DNA from: Desulfococcaceae bacterium HSG9
GTDB lineage: Bacteria; Desulfobacterota; Desulfobacteria; Desulfobacterales; JAUCGF01
DNA length: 39,642 nucleotides
NCBI GenBank assembly: GCA_030378005.1
Contig: JAUCGF010000126.1
Coordinates: 1 to 39,642 of the forward strand
Reading direction: 5' to 3'
Made by a program: the position numbers and the translations under genes. This document shows positions 1-8,472 of this stretch, piece by piece (position 1 is the stretch's first letter; every line of letters begins with the position of its first letter). The notes below the pieces were generated by a model, which saw only the letters and a list, made by a program, of their open reading frames with translations, had not been told where the DNA came from and did no database searches.

Positions 1-127
1 TTTAGCTCCATTTTTTTCACCTCTTATTTGTTGTTTCATTTGTTAAGGTGATTATGGTATAAATTCGGGCATTTTTTCAAGATTAAAAAAAATTAAGTTG
101 CTTGACCAGGAATTTGGGAATGCTCCC

Positions 128-330
128 GGTGACGACGGTCTATCTGTTTTCAGCTCCGTAGGAGCGGCATATTTGTAGAATCCGAATCCCCCGTGTCCGC
201 TGAGTCCCGTAGGGACGGTATATTCCGATGAAGACATGCCATCCCTACGGGACTCAAGGGGTAGAGGGCTGACATCTGCTACAAATATGCCGTTCCTACG
301 GAACTTTTAAGGAACTTTTCGATCTACTGA
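128..330. repeat. Dispersed palindromic repeat, copy 1 (left end truncated)
   Basis: This stretch is nearly identical to 29965-30165. It contains internal inverted units built on the core CCGTAGGAGCGGCATATTTG and its complement CTACAAATATGCCG. It ends at 330 with CTTTTCGATCTACTGA, which is one terminal inverted repeat of the complete copy; the matching left terminus is missing here. The right end abuts an IS1-type gene fragment inside its reading frame, so the element probably inserted into that IS. No credible protein is encoded. Confidence 0.85.
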
Positions 331-544
331 CATTCAGAAACACCCATCACTCTTGCAATACCAGCCAGTGGAATTTTTTCTGATAATAATTTATCGATAA
401 TATCTTTTTTTTCTTGTGAAATACAATTTTCCGGATTTAAAATAAATTGCCGTTTACAATCTTTACAAGCATATTTTTGTTTTTTTTATTATGAATACTT
501 CCATTCTTTTTAACATTTTCTGAATTACATGTCAGACAATGCAT
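331..544 (-). pseudogene. IS1-family transposase, N-terminal (InsA-like) fragment, frameshifted
   Basis: The reverse strand starts with ATG at 544 and reads MHCLTCNSENVKKNGSIHNK. After a shift in an A-rich run near 480-490 the frame continues as CKDCKRQF, then EKKDIIDKLLSEKIPL and AGIARVMGVSE before hitting the repeat at 330. The CxxC...CKDC zinc-binding pattern followed by a helix-turn-helix-like AGIARVMGVSE is typical of IS1 InsA. The catalytic part is absent. The frameshift and truncation make it non-functional. The family call rests on motif recognition only. Confidence 0.7.
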
Positions 545-610
545 TTTTATTCTCTCCCTAATGATTTTTTGGGTAGTCCCTGCAAAACAGTGCAGGTTAA
601 ATAGAATCAC

Positions 611-910
611 CTATTCACGCGGTATCAGGGCTGTTATCAAATATCTCTGATTTATCTGAGAATTTGTGAGTCCTATCTTCATTGCGGGAGTATTATGTTC
701 AAACGTACTTACAAATCTCTCATCATTATCATTTATTCTCACCCGGAGACTTTTATGAAATTGGATATAATTATAGTTAAACTGGTTTATCCACATTATT
801 ATTGAGAAATTTATCTTACTTTTACAATATCCTGAAGTTTTTCTTTGAAGATAGCTTACGTGCCACCTCAAAGTAAGATTCAATCTCTCAATAAAGGAGG
901 TGTTCAGAGT
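611..910 (-). pseudogene. IS1-family transposase, C-terminal (InsB-like) fragment
   Basis: The reverse frame carries NTSFIERLNLTLRWHVSYL, QRKTSGYCK, a NYIQFHKSLR stretch and HNTPAMKIGLT. This is the recognisable C-terminal half of IS1/InsB-type DDE transposases (normally NTxxVERxNLTLR...SYLxRKTxGYCK...PHxSLR...RTPAMAAGLT). The open frame runs up to 991, but homology begins only near 904, where it meets the start of an IS1380 remnant on the other strand. Its order relative to the N-terminal fragment at 331-544 (C-terminal part upstream of N-terminal part on the minus strand) shows they come from two insertions or from a rearranged copy. Confidence 0.7.
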
Positions 911-956
911 TTTTCCTGGAAAATCTTCAGCTTCCCCGCTGATAAAGGAGAGCCGG

Positions 957-1813
957 ATGAATAATTCCACCGCCGCACACAAAGATATCACCCCTGAATT
1001 TACTTATCCTCAGCCGAAAAATGAAATCACAATCGGTGATATCGGAGATAAATCTTTAATACTCAATTTCGACGGTGGTGATATAAGCTCGGATGCAGGC
1101 GCCCTGCTTATCCGGGAAATCGAGGAGCGGATCGGGCTGATAAAATCCATGGCCGGTGTCATTCCCGACTGCCGGGACGCGCGTTACGTCAGGCACACGC
1201 TCACCGACCTTCTGATGCAAAGGGTCGCGCAGATCGCCAGCGGATACGAAGACGCGAATGACTGTGACGGCCTGCGGAATGATCCGGTATTCAAAATACT
1301 CGCGGGCCGCCATCCTGAAATCGGCGACGCCCTTTCAAGTCAGCCGACTGTGAGCTGTTTTGAGAACTCTGTCTCGCGAACGACGCTTTACCGTCTCGCT
1401 GTTGTTTTCGTTGACGCTTCAGTCGCCTCTTATTCAACCCCTCCCACCGTGATCGTACCGGATTTCGACGACACCGAAGACAGGGGGCACGGGAATCGGC
1501 AACTCAATTGAGATCATAAACCATATCTGAAATCCGACCGCACCTCATGTCATAAATTCGCGGCGAATCAGTTCAGACTCTTCCCACATTCGGCGGCTTA
1601 TGTTTTTATTCATACGCTGAAAACCGAAATCCTCGGAGGACTTCTTTCGTGAACGCGACTTTCGAGACGATCCGACTGCGTTTATCAAAGGTCGGAGCGA
1701 GAGTTCGGGAGCTGAAAACCCGCATTGAAATCGAACAGCCCTCATCACACCCGCTGAAAAATATCGTGATACGGAGTGTTCAGATTTTCGGCCTCCTGCG
1801 GTCTCCGGGCTAA
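957..1813 (+). pseudogene. IS1380-family transposase remnant with internal deletion
   Basis: ATG at 957 follows AAAGGAGA. The intact part encodes LNFDGGDISSDAGALLIREI, a DALSSQPTVSCFENSVSR segment and IVPDFDDTED. This is the N-terminal half of an IS1380 (DDE) transposase including the first catalytic Asp region, ending at a stop near 1511. Further on, 1555-1632 reads HKFAANQFRLFPHSAAYVF and 1647-1813 (another frame) reads ETIRLRLSKVGARVRELKTR, matching the IS1380 C-terminus. The middle of the catalytic domain is missing and at least two frame changes are needed, so the copy is dead. Sequence to about 2055, ending AATAATTCAGGTTAA, may be the IS flank. Confidence 0.75.
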
Positions 1814-2294
1814 ACAGATGTCCTGCTGAAAAAAGACAATATCCGGTAACTGTGACGACTGACAGGACCGATGCGCTCCGAGGTCGCAAAAACGTCTGTG
1901 CCGCTCTGAATATTATGAGAAAAGTCACCGATACCGACAGGGAGCGCCGGCCACCCTCCGGATAACCACTGTCGAGTTACGATTTTTTCAATTTTTAATG
2001 GCAGCATAATTAAAATTGATCTCATAATGTGTTTATGAATAATTCAGGTTAAAAAATAATTGAAATGATAAAAACTTCTTTTGATAAAATGTGGGTAAAA
2101 AAAATTATGAATTATGTGCCATAATCAGCCAAAACGCAACATATCGAAACATCCGTTTTTCAACAACAGCTAAAAGAATAATAGCAGAGGAATCTGGCAT
2201 AGTCAAGTTGCCGTCACCTGCTTGTTAGAAAAATCACGCCCAAAAAATAGGTATATTTTTCGCAAATATGTCCCTGCACCAGGAATAATTTCCC
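1814..2294. other. Intergenic stretch after the IS1380 remnant
   Basis: No supportable gene is present. The first half continues the decayed IS1380 tail; the second half (about 2020-2290) is AT-rich leader sequence in front of livG. Open frames here on either strand have no recognisable motifs or start signals. Confidence 0.5.
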
Positions 2295-2323
2295 TTGACA
2301 CATGTTACGATTTCCACTACGTT
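2295..2323 (+). promoter_or_regulatory. Candidate sigma-70-type promoter for livGF
   Basis: A perfect TTGACA at 2295-2300 is followed after 17 bases by TACGTT, a weak -10 box. It lies about 70 bases before the GTG start chosen for livG, which argues against the longer reading frame that begins upstream at 2222. The -10 match is poor, so this is a candidate only. Confidence 0.35.
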
Positions 2324-2392
2324 CTTGCCTGTTTAGCAAAGACATTACCATTTCTATTTACCTGCACCGCACATAAAAGAGAGGTAGAGATT

Positions 2393-3184
2393 GTGTCAAT
2401 AATAGAAGTGAAAGGAATGAGCAAGCACTTCGGCGGTCTTGCCGCACTAAGTAATCTTGATCTCACTATCCGGGAAGGCGAAATACGAGGAATAATCGGC
2501 CCGAATGGAGCGGGTAAGACCACCCTTTTCAATGTTATCAGCGGGGTTTACCGGCCCACATCAGGAAAAATATTCTATCTCAAGAATAAGCGTATTGATG
2601 GTCTTGCCTCAAGCAAAATAGCAAAAATCGGAATCGTGCGGACTTTCCAACGTACTGCAATCTATCATAACTTTACCGTCCTCAAAAATGTCATCGTTGC
2701 CCGCCATCTTCATGCCAAGGAAAGTATCTTGAGCATCTTTGCAGGCACGGGTAAAAAAAGGGAAGAGGCAAATATTAAAAAGGCTATGGAAATAACCGAG
2801 TTCATGGGGCTGGGACACCTTCAAAATGAGCTGGCGGAAAACCTGCCTCACGGTCATCAGAGAGTGCTGGGGGTTGCCATTGCACTGGCCTGTGAACCCA
2901 AGGTGCTATTGCTTGATGAACCCTTGGCCGGTATGACCCCCACAGAAAAAGCACAAATGATAGAGATGATCAAAAAGGTACACCAGCAAGGCATTACGAT
3001 CCTGATGGTGGAGCATGATATGAAATCTGTTATGGAACTGTGTGATTATATCAGCGTACTTGATTTTGGAAAACTGCTCGTTGAAGGAACCCCTGCTGAA
3101 ATACAGAACAATGAAGATGTAATTACTGCATATCTGGGAACTGAAGATATAACATCTCTGGGAGGTGAAAAAGTTGCTGCTTGA
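2393..3184 (+). CDS. livG: Branched-chain amino acid-type ABC transporter ATP-binding protein LivG
   Basis: This is the cytoplasmic ATPase subunit of a LivKHMGF-type importer, about 263 residues, the usual LivG length. GTG at 2393 with GAGG upstream is chosen because family similarity starts there (SIIEVKGMSKHFGGLAAL); the open frame extends back to 2222 but that part has no similarity. Visible motifs are Walker A GPNGAGKTT, a Q-loop region, a degenerate signature LPHGHQR, Walker B VLLLDEPLAG and the switch His in MVEHDM. Its stop lies inside the start of livF, so the two are co-translated. The permease and binding-protein partners are about 7 kb away on the opposite strand (10500-14137). Substrate is not determined; Liv-type systems take branched-chain amino acids but also amides, urea and other small amines or amino acids. 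Confidence 0.9.
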   Translation: MSIIEVKGMSKHFGGLAALSNLDLTIREGEIRGIIGPNGAGKTTLFNVISGVYRPTSGKIFYLKNKRIDGLASSKIAKIGIVRTFQRTAIYHNFTVLKNVIVARHLHAKESILSIFAGTGKKREEANIKKAMEITEFMGLGHLQNELAENLPHGHQRVLGVAIALACEPKVLLLDEPLAGMTPTEKAQMIEMIKKVHQQGITILMVEHDMKSVMELCDYISVLDFGKLLVEGTPAEIQNNEDVITAYLGTEDITSLGGEKVAA

Positions 3185-3884
3185 GGTTAAAGATATCACT
3201 GTTCACTACTACAAAGTATCCGCTGTCAGAAACATTTCAATAAATGTTGAAGATGGTGAAATCGTCGCTCTTGTCGGATCTAACGGTGCTGGCAAAACCA
3301 CTACATTACGAGCTATCAGTGGTTTGAAACACCCCACTACGGGAGAAATCATTTACAAGGGACAGAGGATCGACAAACTGCCTCCTCACAAAATAAATGC
3401 CCTGGGGATTGCCATGGTTCCCGAAGGAAGACGGGTTTTTCCTCAAATGACAGTGCTGGAAAACCTTTTATTAGGCGCCTTTCTGCGTAAGGATAAGGAC
3501 GTTGTTCAAAAAGACATGGAGGAAGTCGTTTTCAAACATTTCCCACGTCTTAAAGAAAGAACGAGCCAAGCAGCCGGTACCTTGAGCGGAGGCGAGCAGC
3601 AGATGCTGGCAATGGGACGTGCGCTCATGTCTGCGCCCAAACTGCTTCTTCTAGATGAACCTTCGCTGGGACTGTCGCCTATCATGTGTATGGAAATTGG
3701 TAAAATTATCAGGGACATCCATGCCGGTGGAAAGACAGTCATCCTGGTTGAACAAAACGCTCGAATGGCTCTGGCACTATCCCATCATGCTTATGTTATT
3801 GAAACCGGCAATATTGCTCTAACCGGCCCGGCTAAAGAACTGCTTAAAAATGATGATGTGAAAAAGGCCTATCTGGGCGGCTGA
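3165..3884 (+). CDS. livF: Branched-chain amino acid-type ABC transporter ATP-binding protein LivF
   Basis: This is the second ATPase of the Liv-type importer, 239 residues, normal for LivF. It overlaps livG by 20 bases. GTG at 3165 lies directly on the GGAGG; TTG at 3174, about nine bases after it, is an equally plausible start and would remove three residues. Motifs are Walker A GSNGAGKTT, signature LSGGEQQMLAMGRALM, Walker B LLLLDEPSLGLSP and the switch region LVEQN. The C-terminus YLGG is encoded by bases that also form the start of the 93-bp direct repeat found again at 10397. A hairpin terminator follows immediately. Confidence 0.92.
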   Translation: MKKLLLEVKDITVHYYKVSAVRNISINVEDGEIVALVGSNGAGKTTTLRAISGLKHPTTGEIIYKGQRIDKLPPHKINALGIAMVPEGRRVFPQMTVLENLLLGAFLRKDKDVVQKDMEEVVFKHFPRLKERTSQAAGTLSGGEQQMLAMGRALMSAPKLLLLDEPSLGLSPIMCMEIGKIIRDIHAGGKTVILVEQNARMALALSHHAYVIETGNIALTGPAKELLKNDDVKKAYLGG

Positions 3885-3964
3885 GAGGCTGTCCGCACAG
3901 AGATCAAAAAGACCCGTATAGTCGATGACCAGACGGATCTTTTGCTTCAAAAAACCTGATTTTT
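3872..3964 (+). repeat. Direct repeat A (livF 3' end plus terminator), left edge of defence block
   Basis: These 93 bases recur at 10397-10490 in the same orientation. The first ~44 bases (TCTGGGCGGCTGAGAGG..., ending AAAAAGACCC) differ at one position and the last ~27 (CTTTTGCTTCAAAAAACCTG then ATTTTT) at one. The middle, which is the hairpin loop, is diverged. Copy A includes the last codons and stop of livF. Copy B abuts the stop of livM. The pair brackets 6.5 kb of defence-type genes and may represent attL/attR or a target duplication. Confidence 0.85.
3907..3943 (+). terminator. Rho-independent terminator after livF
   Basis: The stem AAAAGACCCGT pairs with ACGGATCTTTT (one C-A mismatch) and the right arm ends in a T-run. 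The A-run on the left lets it work in both directions. It is 22 bases past the livF stop and also faces the end of the minus-strand TOPRIM gene at 3972. Confidence 0.7.
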
Positions 3965-3971
3965 CTAAGAT

Positions 3972-4697
3972 TTATTCCTTGATCTCTAATGCACCATAAA
4001 AATGATTAAAACTATTGCAATTATCACTTTTAAGTAAATCGGAATAACCTTGTACTGTGAGACAATTGGCTATTGCTTCTATATCCCCCTTGTGTTTATC
4101 GTAACTCATCTCTGCCAATCCGTAAATTTCTTCCATTTGATTCGTCGGATGGAAAAATTCTGTTTCAGGATTAACAGTTTCCAAATCAATCCCAAGCCGG
4201 TCTTTAATATAATCGGATGTTAGCCGATTATCTAACAGTTCAAATAGTTTATACATTGCTATAAACCAAGCTTCCACTTCCATTATTGCAAAACACATCA
4301 CAATTTTTGCGGGGGACAAAGCTTTGTTTTTTACAGTTTCATTGGCTCCATCAATAAATTTTTGGGTCACATCATTATCAATCGATTGAGAGTCCTCTTT
4401 ATAAGCTTCAGAGTACATATCACGCAACCCTATTATTTTTTCATATCCGGATTCCCACATTCTTCTTTCACGCTCAAGGATTCTTTTGAGAACCGCCTTA
4501 TCATTACCAATATTTATAATTTGGAAATAAAATCGGGCATCAGGATTTGAAAAATCATACTCTGCTTTTCTTAATGCGCCAGGTTTAAACAATGTTCTGC
4601 ATTCTATTGTCACTTCATAATTATATGCTCTTAACAAAAACTCTCTTACAGTGATCAATTCAGTCTGGCCTTCTACAAATATGGCAAATTTTCTCAT
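3972..4697 (-). CDS. TOPRIM-like protein (DUF4276/AriB-like), partner of adjacent AAA ATPase
   Basis: This 241-residue protein begins MRKFAIFVEGQTE. The FVEGQTE strand-loop is the first TOPRIM acidic motif (Glu9), and LRDMY (Asp93) followed by FAIMEVEAWFIA (Glu140/Glu142) fits the layout of DUF4276/DUF4435-type TOPRIM proteins. The second motif lacks a clean DxD. In PARIS and OLD-family systems a TOPRIM protein acts as the nuclease or effector released or activated by an ABC-like ATPase; that role is inferred here. It starts 7 bases after the ATPase stop, with GGAG from the end of that gene as ribosome binding site, so the two are one operon. It is the first gene inside direct repeat A. Other possibilities are a maturase-like or tRNase TOPRIM enzyme. 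Confidence 0.65.
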   Translation of the reverse strand: MRKFAIFVEGQTELITVREFLLRAYNYEVTIECRTLFKPGALRKAEYDFSNPDARFYFQIINIGNDKAVLKRILERERRMWESGYEKIIGLRDMYSEAYKEDSQSIDNDVTQKFIDGANETVKNKALSPAKIVMCFAIMEVEAWFIAMYKLFELLDNRLTSDYIKDRLGIDLETVNPETEFFHPTNQMEEIYGLAEMSYDKHKGDIEAIANCLTVQGYSDLLKSDNCNSFNHFYGALEIKE

Positions 4698-4704
4698 CTG
4701 CTTA

Positions 4705-5754
4705 TCACTCCAAGTAGTCGGAAGAAAACAGATCGAAATTACTTAAACCCGAATACTTAAAACGATCAAATTTATCCTGGGAGTTTTTATAGTTATATAC
4801 TTTGATGACATTATTTTCCCTTGCCAAAATATTCCAATATCTAATATTGACAACATCCATTAAAAAGCTGTCATTTGAAGAAGCGATGAATTGAATATTT
4901 CTATTTTGAAGTTCTTCAAAAAGCAGCTTGCCTAATTTTGTAGCGCGATCATAGTCAAGCCCTTCACAAAGATCATCTACAATGATTGTCCGAACCTTGT
5001 TTTTATTGATAAGATAATAGATGAACACTATCAAAGAGAGCGCTCTGAACATCCCCTGAGATAATTGGCTTTGTATCAGATCATTTTCTAAATTCTTCTC
5101 CTTGATATATAAAGCCTCTTTTTTTCCTGCAAGTTTGGCATAAATTTTTTCAATATCATAACCCAATTTATTAAACTTATGAATAATATTATTTTTTAAA
5201 CCTTCGTCTAACTTTTTTATAAGCGTAGGAATATCATCCGCGGTTATAATATTTTCTAAAAGCATATTTGAATGAACCAGTCCGAATTTAAAGGCGTGCG
5301 TATGTTCGGCCCATTCTACAATATTTTCAAAAAAAGGGTATTCTTTTTTATCTCTTCTCACATGGAGAGCCAATTTATCATCAGGAGGACTGATCTTCTC
5401 GAAAACTCTTTCAGTTTCAGAATACAGATTGGTTATTCCATCCTTTCTTTCAAGAACAATTTGTTCTTGGACAACCAATTTTTCTTTAATTTCAGTATTC
5501 TTATTGTTCACTACGTTATAAAATATTTTTCTATTATCATCGGTAATAAATGTAAATTCCCAATTGCCAAAAAGAACAGGCTTATACTGCGTTATCATTT
5601 CTGAAAAGGCTGTGGGCACGATTAATACGCGTGATTTTCCACTGGCATTTTTCCCAACAATAAGATTGAGTTTCTGTAGATCAATCGCATCCATAATCCA
5701 GTCATCACGTCCGGGAATGTCAGTTAACTTATAAGTATATTTAAGTAATTTCAT
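4705..5754 (-). CDS. AAA/ABC-like ATPase (AAA_21, OLD/AriA-like) of a two-gene defence-type pair
   Basis: This 349-residue protein has Walker A GKNASGKS at residues 34-41, a signature-like SQLSQGMFRAL near 230, Walker B TIIVDDLCEGLD near 260 and a terminal IQFIASSND switch strand. Together these give a short SMC/Rad50-like head with a small coiled insertion, as in AAA_21/OLD ATPases. It is followed directly by the TOPRIM-like gene. Separate ATPase and TOPRIM genes are the PARIS (AriA-AriB) layout, whereas classical OLD proteins fuse them. The N-terminus (KYTYKLTDIPGRDDW) is not the usual AriA start, so assignment to PARIS itself is uncertain. Function in phage defence is inferred from architecture and from the restriction-modification genes nearby. 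Confidence 0.75.
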   Translation of the reverse strand: MKLLKYTYKLTDIPGRDDWIMDAIDLQKLNLIVGKNASGKSRVLIVPTAFSEMITQYKPVLFGNWEFTFITDDNRKIFYNVVNNKNTEIKEKLVVQEQIVLERKDGITNLYSETERVFEKISPPDDKLALHVRRDKKEYPFFENIVEWAEHTHAFKFGLVHSNMLLENIITADDIPTLIKKLDEGLKNNIIHKFNKLGYDIEKIYAKLAGKKEALYIKEKNLENDLIQSQLSQGMFRALSLIVFIYYLINKNKVRTIIVDDLCEGLDYDRATKLGKLLFEELQNRNIQFIASSNDSFLMDVVNIRYWNILARENNVIKVYNYKNSQDKFDRFKYSGLSNFDLFSSDYLE

Positions 5755-5952
5755 GTCTGATTATTCTCTCAACGAATTTTAATATCTTTAAGATTCACCC
5801 ATGTAGCATCTGAATACCAAATTTCTACAAATTTATTGATTTGACCTTATTATTGAGTTGTTGAAAAAACTTTGCCAAAAATCCGTGTAATCCGCGAAAT
5901 CTGTGTGAATCAGCGGTTCTGACAATGATGATGCTCGTAAATGGCTTGGCAG

Positions 5953-6016
5953 GGTGGGTAAAATGCCGTCCGCGATGTTCATATCATCACCAACCTTCGT
6001 CGGCATTTTGCCCACC
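5953..6016. repeat. Inverted repeat hairpin
   Basis: GGTGGGTAAAATGCCG at 5953-5968 pairs with CGGCATTTTGCCCACC at 6001-6016 with one mismatch, leaving a 32-base loop. It sits just past the end of a methyltransferase remnant and has no T-run, so it looks like a dispersed palindromic element rather than a terminator. Immediately to its left, 5877-5925 has the low-complexity phrase ATCCGTGTAATCCGCGAAAT, another type of dispersed repeat. Confidence 0.6.
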
Positions 6017-6044
6017 GGTAACGATATGATGTGCCTCGTAAGAT

Positions 6045-6182
6045 GAATGCATCTTCAGGAATGTTATCAATAATTTCGGTCACCAGTTTGACAGAATATG
6101 CGGGAGTCAAGCGCAACCATCCATGTCTGCCGAGTTTTTTATTGTATTTGAAGGTATAGTCTGAACGCTGTGTGATTTTCAC
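6045..6182 (-). pseudogene. DNA methyltransferase N-terminal remnant
   Basis: The reverse frame starting at 6182 reads SDYTFKYNKKLGRHGWLRLT then PAYSVKLVTEIIDNIP. KLGRHGWLRLTPAYSVKLV is the familiar start of a class of site-specific DNA methyltransferases, upstream of the DPFxGxGT motif. Similarity stops about 45 residues in, just before the hairpin at 5953-6016, and no catalytic motif follows. It is a short dead fragment marking earlier gene turnover in the block. Confidence 0.55.
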
Positions 6183-6321
6183 TTTCGTTGTTCCGCACTT
6201 AGCAACGTTTCAAGAATAGCATGAATTTCTTATCGCCGCCCCTTTATAAATTTATAAAGATCTAACATTGTTAGAAAAACACAAAAATTATCCTCCACAC
6301 TTTAACAAAAGGACAGAAAAG

Positions 6322-7281
6322 CTATTTTAAGGCAGTTGAAGAAACAGGTTTTTTTTCAATTAGTTTTTGAGTTGAATTTTTTATTTTTAAAATTTCTTGG
6401 AAGTTTGGGAAGCTATACCTCTTTTCAGGAGGAACATCTATGGCTTGATATATTTCCAATCCTTTTTCAATTTGTTTTGATGTTTCTTCAATTGATTTAC
6501 TTATAGCATTTAACAATTCACTATCATTGGTAGGAATGCGTTTTTTATCCTCGGTAGTAATTTTTTTATCATTTCTGATTTTTTTGAGTATTTCTTTAGC
6601 TTTTTGATTGTTAATCTCTTCTTTTTTGTTATCTACAAATTTAACAAACTTCCTAATCTCTTCTACTTCGCTATTTTGTTTTTTATATTGGTCTACCAAC
6701 TCACTAACTACTTTATATTTCTGATAATCGTGAATTAATATGTCAAAAGATGTCCGAGTTATATGGGATATTAAACTTACACCTAATAAACTCCCAATGA
6801 GTATTTTTTGCCAATTTGAGCCAATATCGAATCCTTCAAAGTAAATAGGTTCGTTTATTCGATTTAGTGGCAGTAGTATTTTTTTATTCAAGCTATCAAT
6901 AAACTTACAATATTTATCGAATGATTTAAACTCATATAATTTAAGCAATATAATTGTTTCATTTTTTTCAGATTCCAAGAATGTGTTCAGAAATTTATCT
7001 ATGTATTTTACATCATCTTTAAAATCCTTCAATATTGCGTTAAGTGCATTCGCTTGCTCTTGGTCAACCGTAAATTCATCAATGAGATACTTCCCAGGTT
7101 CAGTCGCTAATATTTTTTCAACATACGGCTCAAATGCTTTTATCACCTTAAGGTTATGCATGCCTTCAACAAATGCTTTAAAACTTGTAAATTTGAGATT
7201 TTTTTGGTGGGTACGACAGGTAACATTGAATATTTTCTGTTTGTTTTCCTTAATAAGTTTCTGAATCTCTATTAATCTCAT
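6322..7281 (-). CDS. Unrecognised protein with one membrane-like segment and a coiled-coil C-half
   Basis: This 319-residue protein is not recognised. ATG at 7281 follows AAAGGAA. Residues about 158-174 (WQKILIGSLLGVSLISH) form the only hydrophobic segment. Residues about 185-290 are rich in Lys/Glu and look coiled-coil (e.g. VDQYKKQNSEVEEIRKF). Base composition is clearly more AT-rich than the Liv and restriction genes around it, suggesting separate acquisition. It lies between the ATPase/TOPRIM pair and the restriction-modification pair in the same orientation. A membrane-associated effector would fit the setting, but nothing in the sequence proves it. Confidence 0.6.
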   Translation of the reverse strand: MRLIEIQKLIKENKQKIFNVTCRTHQKNLKFTSFKAFVEGMHNLKVIKAFEPYVEKILATEPGKYLIDEFTVDQEQANALNAILKDFKDDVKYIDKFLNTFLESEKNETIILLKLYEFKSFDKYCKFIDSLNKKILLPLNRINEPIYFEGFDIGSNWQKILIGSLLGVSLISHITRTSFDILIHDYQKYKVVSELVDQYKKQNSEVEEIRKFVKFVDNKKEEINNQKAKEILKKIRNDKKITTEDKKRIPTNDSELLNAISKSIEETSKQIEKGLEIYQAIDVPPEKRYSFPNFQEILKIKNSTQKLIEKKPVSSTALK

Positions 7282-7350
7282 TTTTATTAATTCCTTTTAC
7301 CTTTTTCTATATTCCAATGGCTATTAGATTATTACTCTCTTTTAACCTGA

Positions 7351-8472
7351 TTAACGCCGACCTTTATTCATTGTATGTGGAATTGGTTTTTCAAATAATT
7401 TATATTGAATTAGTGTTTCTCTATTTTTTTTCTTAACCGCAGGATCCGGCGGCGATGATATTATTTTTTTGCGTTTTTCCGGTCGTTTACGCCCCCCATC
7501 CGCCGGCAATGGCTCGTCATCTTCATCCTCATTCCATAATAAACCGGGACGCGGGATTTTATAATATACTTCTTCATGCGATCTGTCAGTTTTACGATTC
7601 TCTTTGTCAAATCGCCCCAATGCGCCCTCCAAATATTCTTCAACAGTATCGACACACATCCATTTACGTTCAAGTTTTTCCGCCACTTCACCAGTCACAC
7701 AACTGCCGGCAAAAGGATCGACAATCAAATCACCTTTTTCGGTAAGCATACGAATAAAATACTCCGGCAGTCCGGCCGGATACCGTGCCGGATGCGGTTT
7801 AATATCGCAGGCGGCACAGTATTTTAAATAATAGCTGTTACTTTCGGTGTTTGCTAAAGCTATCATATTGGGAGGGATAGCGGCTTTATTATTGACAAGG
7901 AAATTCTCGCTGATGTCATGGCCGGAAGGTCGCTTTTTACATTTGTAACCATTTTTAAGCAAATCTTTCATGCTGTCACTATAAGGTTGCAGCACTCGGC
8001 GGTTACTGGCTTTAGGATAAGGAGAAGGCGATAGCCACCAAATACAATTTATGGCATCTTTGACTCTTATACGCCGCACAGTCACCCACTCGGCGGGAGT
8101 CGGCAACTTAGACGGATTCCACCAATAAAATTCCTGGGCTAAATGAAATCCGATTTCTTCACAGAGCATTATCAGGAGTTTGAAGTGATACAGACTCCTA
8201 GTCGGCTGCCCTTTTACCCAAGAACCGCCGATATCGATAACCAAACTGCCATCTTTTTTCAAAATACGTTTAAAAAGTCGCCCAAAATCTTTGAACCAAT
8301 CAATATAATCCGCTGCATCGACATTTCCGTAAGCCTTTTTACGAACCAAACCAAATGGCGGGCTTGTCATAATCAGATTGACAGAATTCGGCTCAACGTT
8401 TTCTTTAATTGCTTTTAAAGAATCTCCGTGAATTATTTTTCCCTGCTTCGTACTAAAATATGTTTTTGTCAT
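7351..8472 (-). CDS. Type II site-specific DNA methyltransferase (N6_N4_Mtase, beta class)
   Basis: This 373-residue enzyme transfers a methyl group from AdoMet to an exocyclic amine of adenine or cytosine and protects host DNA from the neighbouring nuclease. Motif IV TSPPF (residues 36-40) comes before motif I DPFAGSCVTG (252-261), the beta-class permuted order. TSPPF is compatible with N4-cytosine methylation, but this is not decisive. The start at 8472 is chosen because its ATG overlaps the TGA of the endonuclease gene (ATGA), the usual coupling; the frame extends 14 codons further upstream without support. A charged C-terminal tail (about 325-373) is probably species-specific. Target sequence cannot be predicted. 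Confidence 0.88.
   Translation of the reverse strand: MTKTYFSTKQGKIIHGDSLKAIKENVEPNSVNLIMTSPPFGLVRKKAYGNVDAADYIDWFKDFGRLFKRILKKDGSLVIDIGGSWVKGQPTRSLYHFKLLIMLCEEIGFHLAQEFYWWNPSKLPTPAEWVTVRRIRVKDAINCIWWLSPSPYPKASNRRVLQPYSDSMKDLLKNGYKCKKRPSGHDISENFLVNNKAAIPPNMIALANTESNSYYLKYCAACDIKPHPARYPAGLPEYFIRMLTEKGDLIVDPFAGSCVTGEVAEKLERKWMCVDTVEEYLEGALGRFDKENRKTDRSHEEVYYKIPRPGLLWNEDEDDEPLPADGGRKRPEKRKKIISSPPDPAVKKKNRETLIQYKLFEKPIPHTMNKGRR

Noticed and set aside
52..237. Open frame on the minus strand, and its twin at 29929-30123
   Set aside because: Both are translations of the same palindromic dispersed repeat; the conserved reading comes from the DNA repeat, not from a gene.
2222..2392. 57-codon N-terminal extension of LivG
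   Set aside because: No family similarity, a likely promoter lies inside it, and GTG at 2393 with GAGG matches the usual LivG start.
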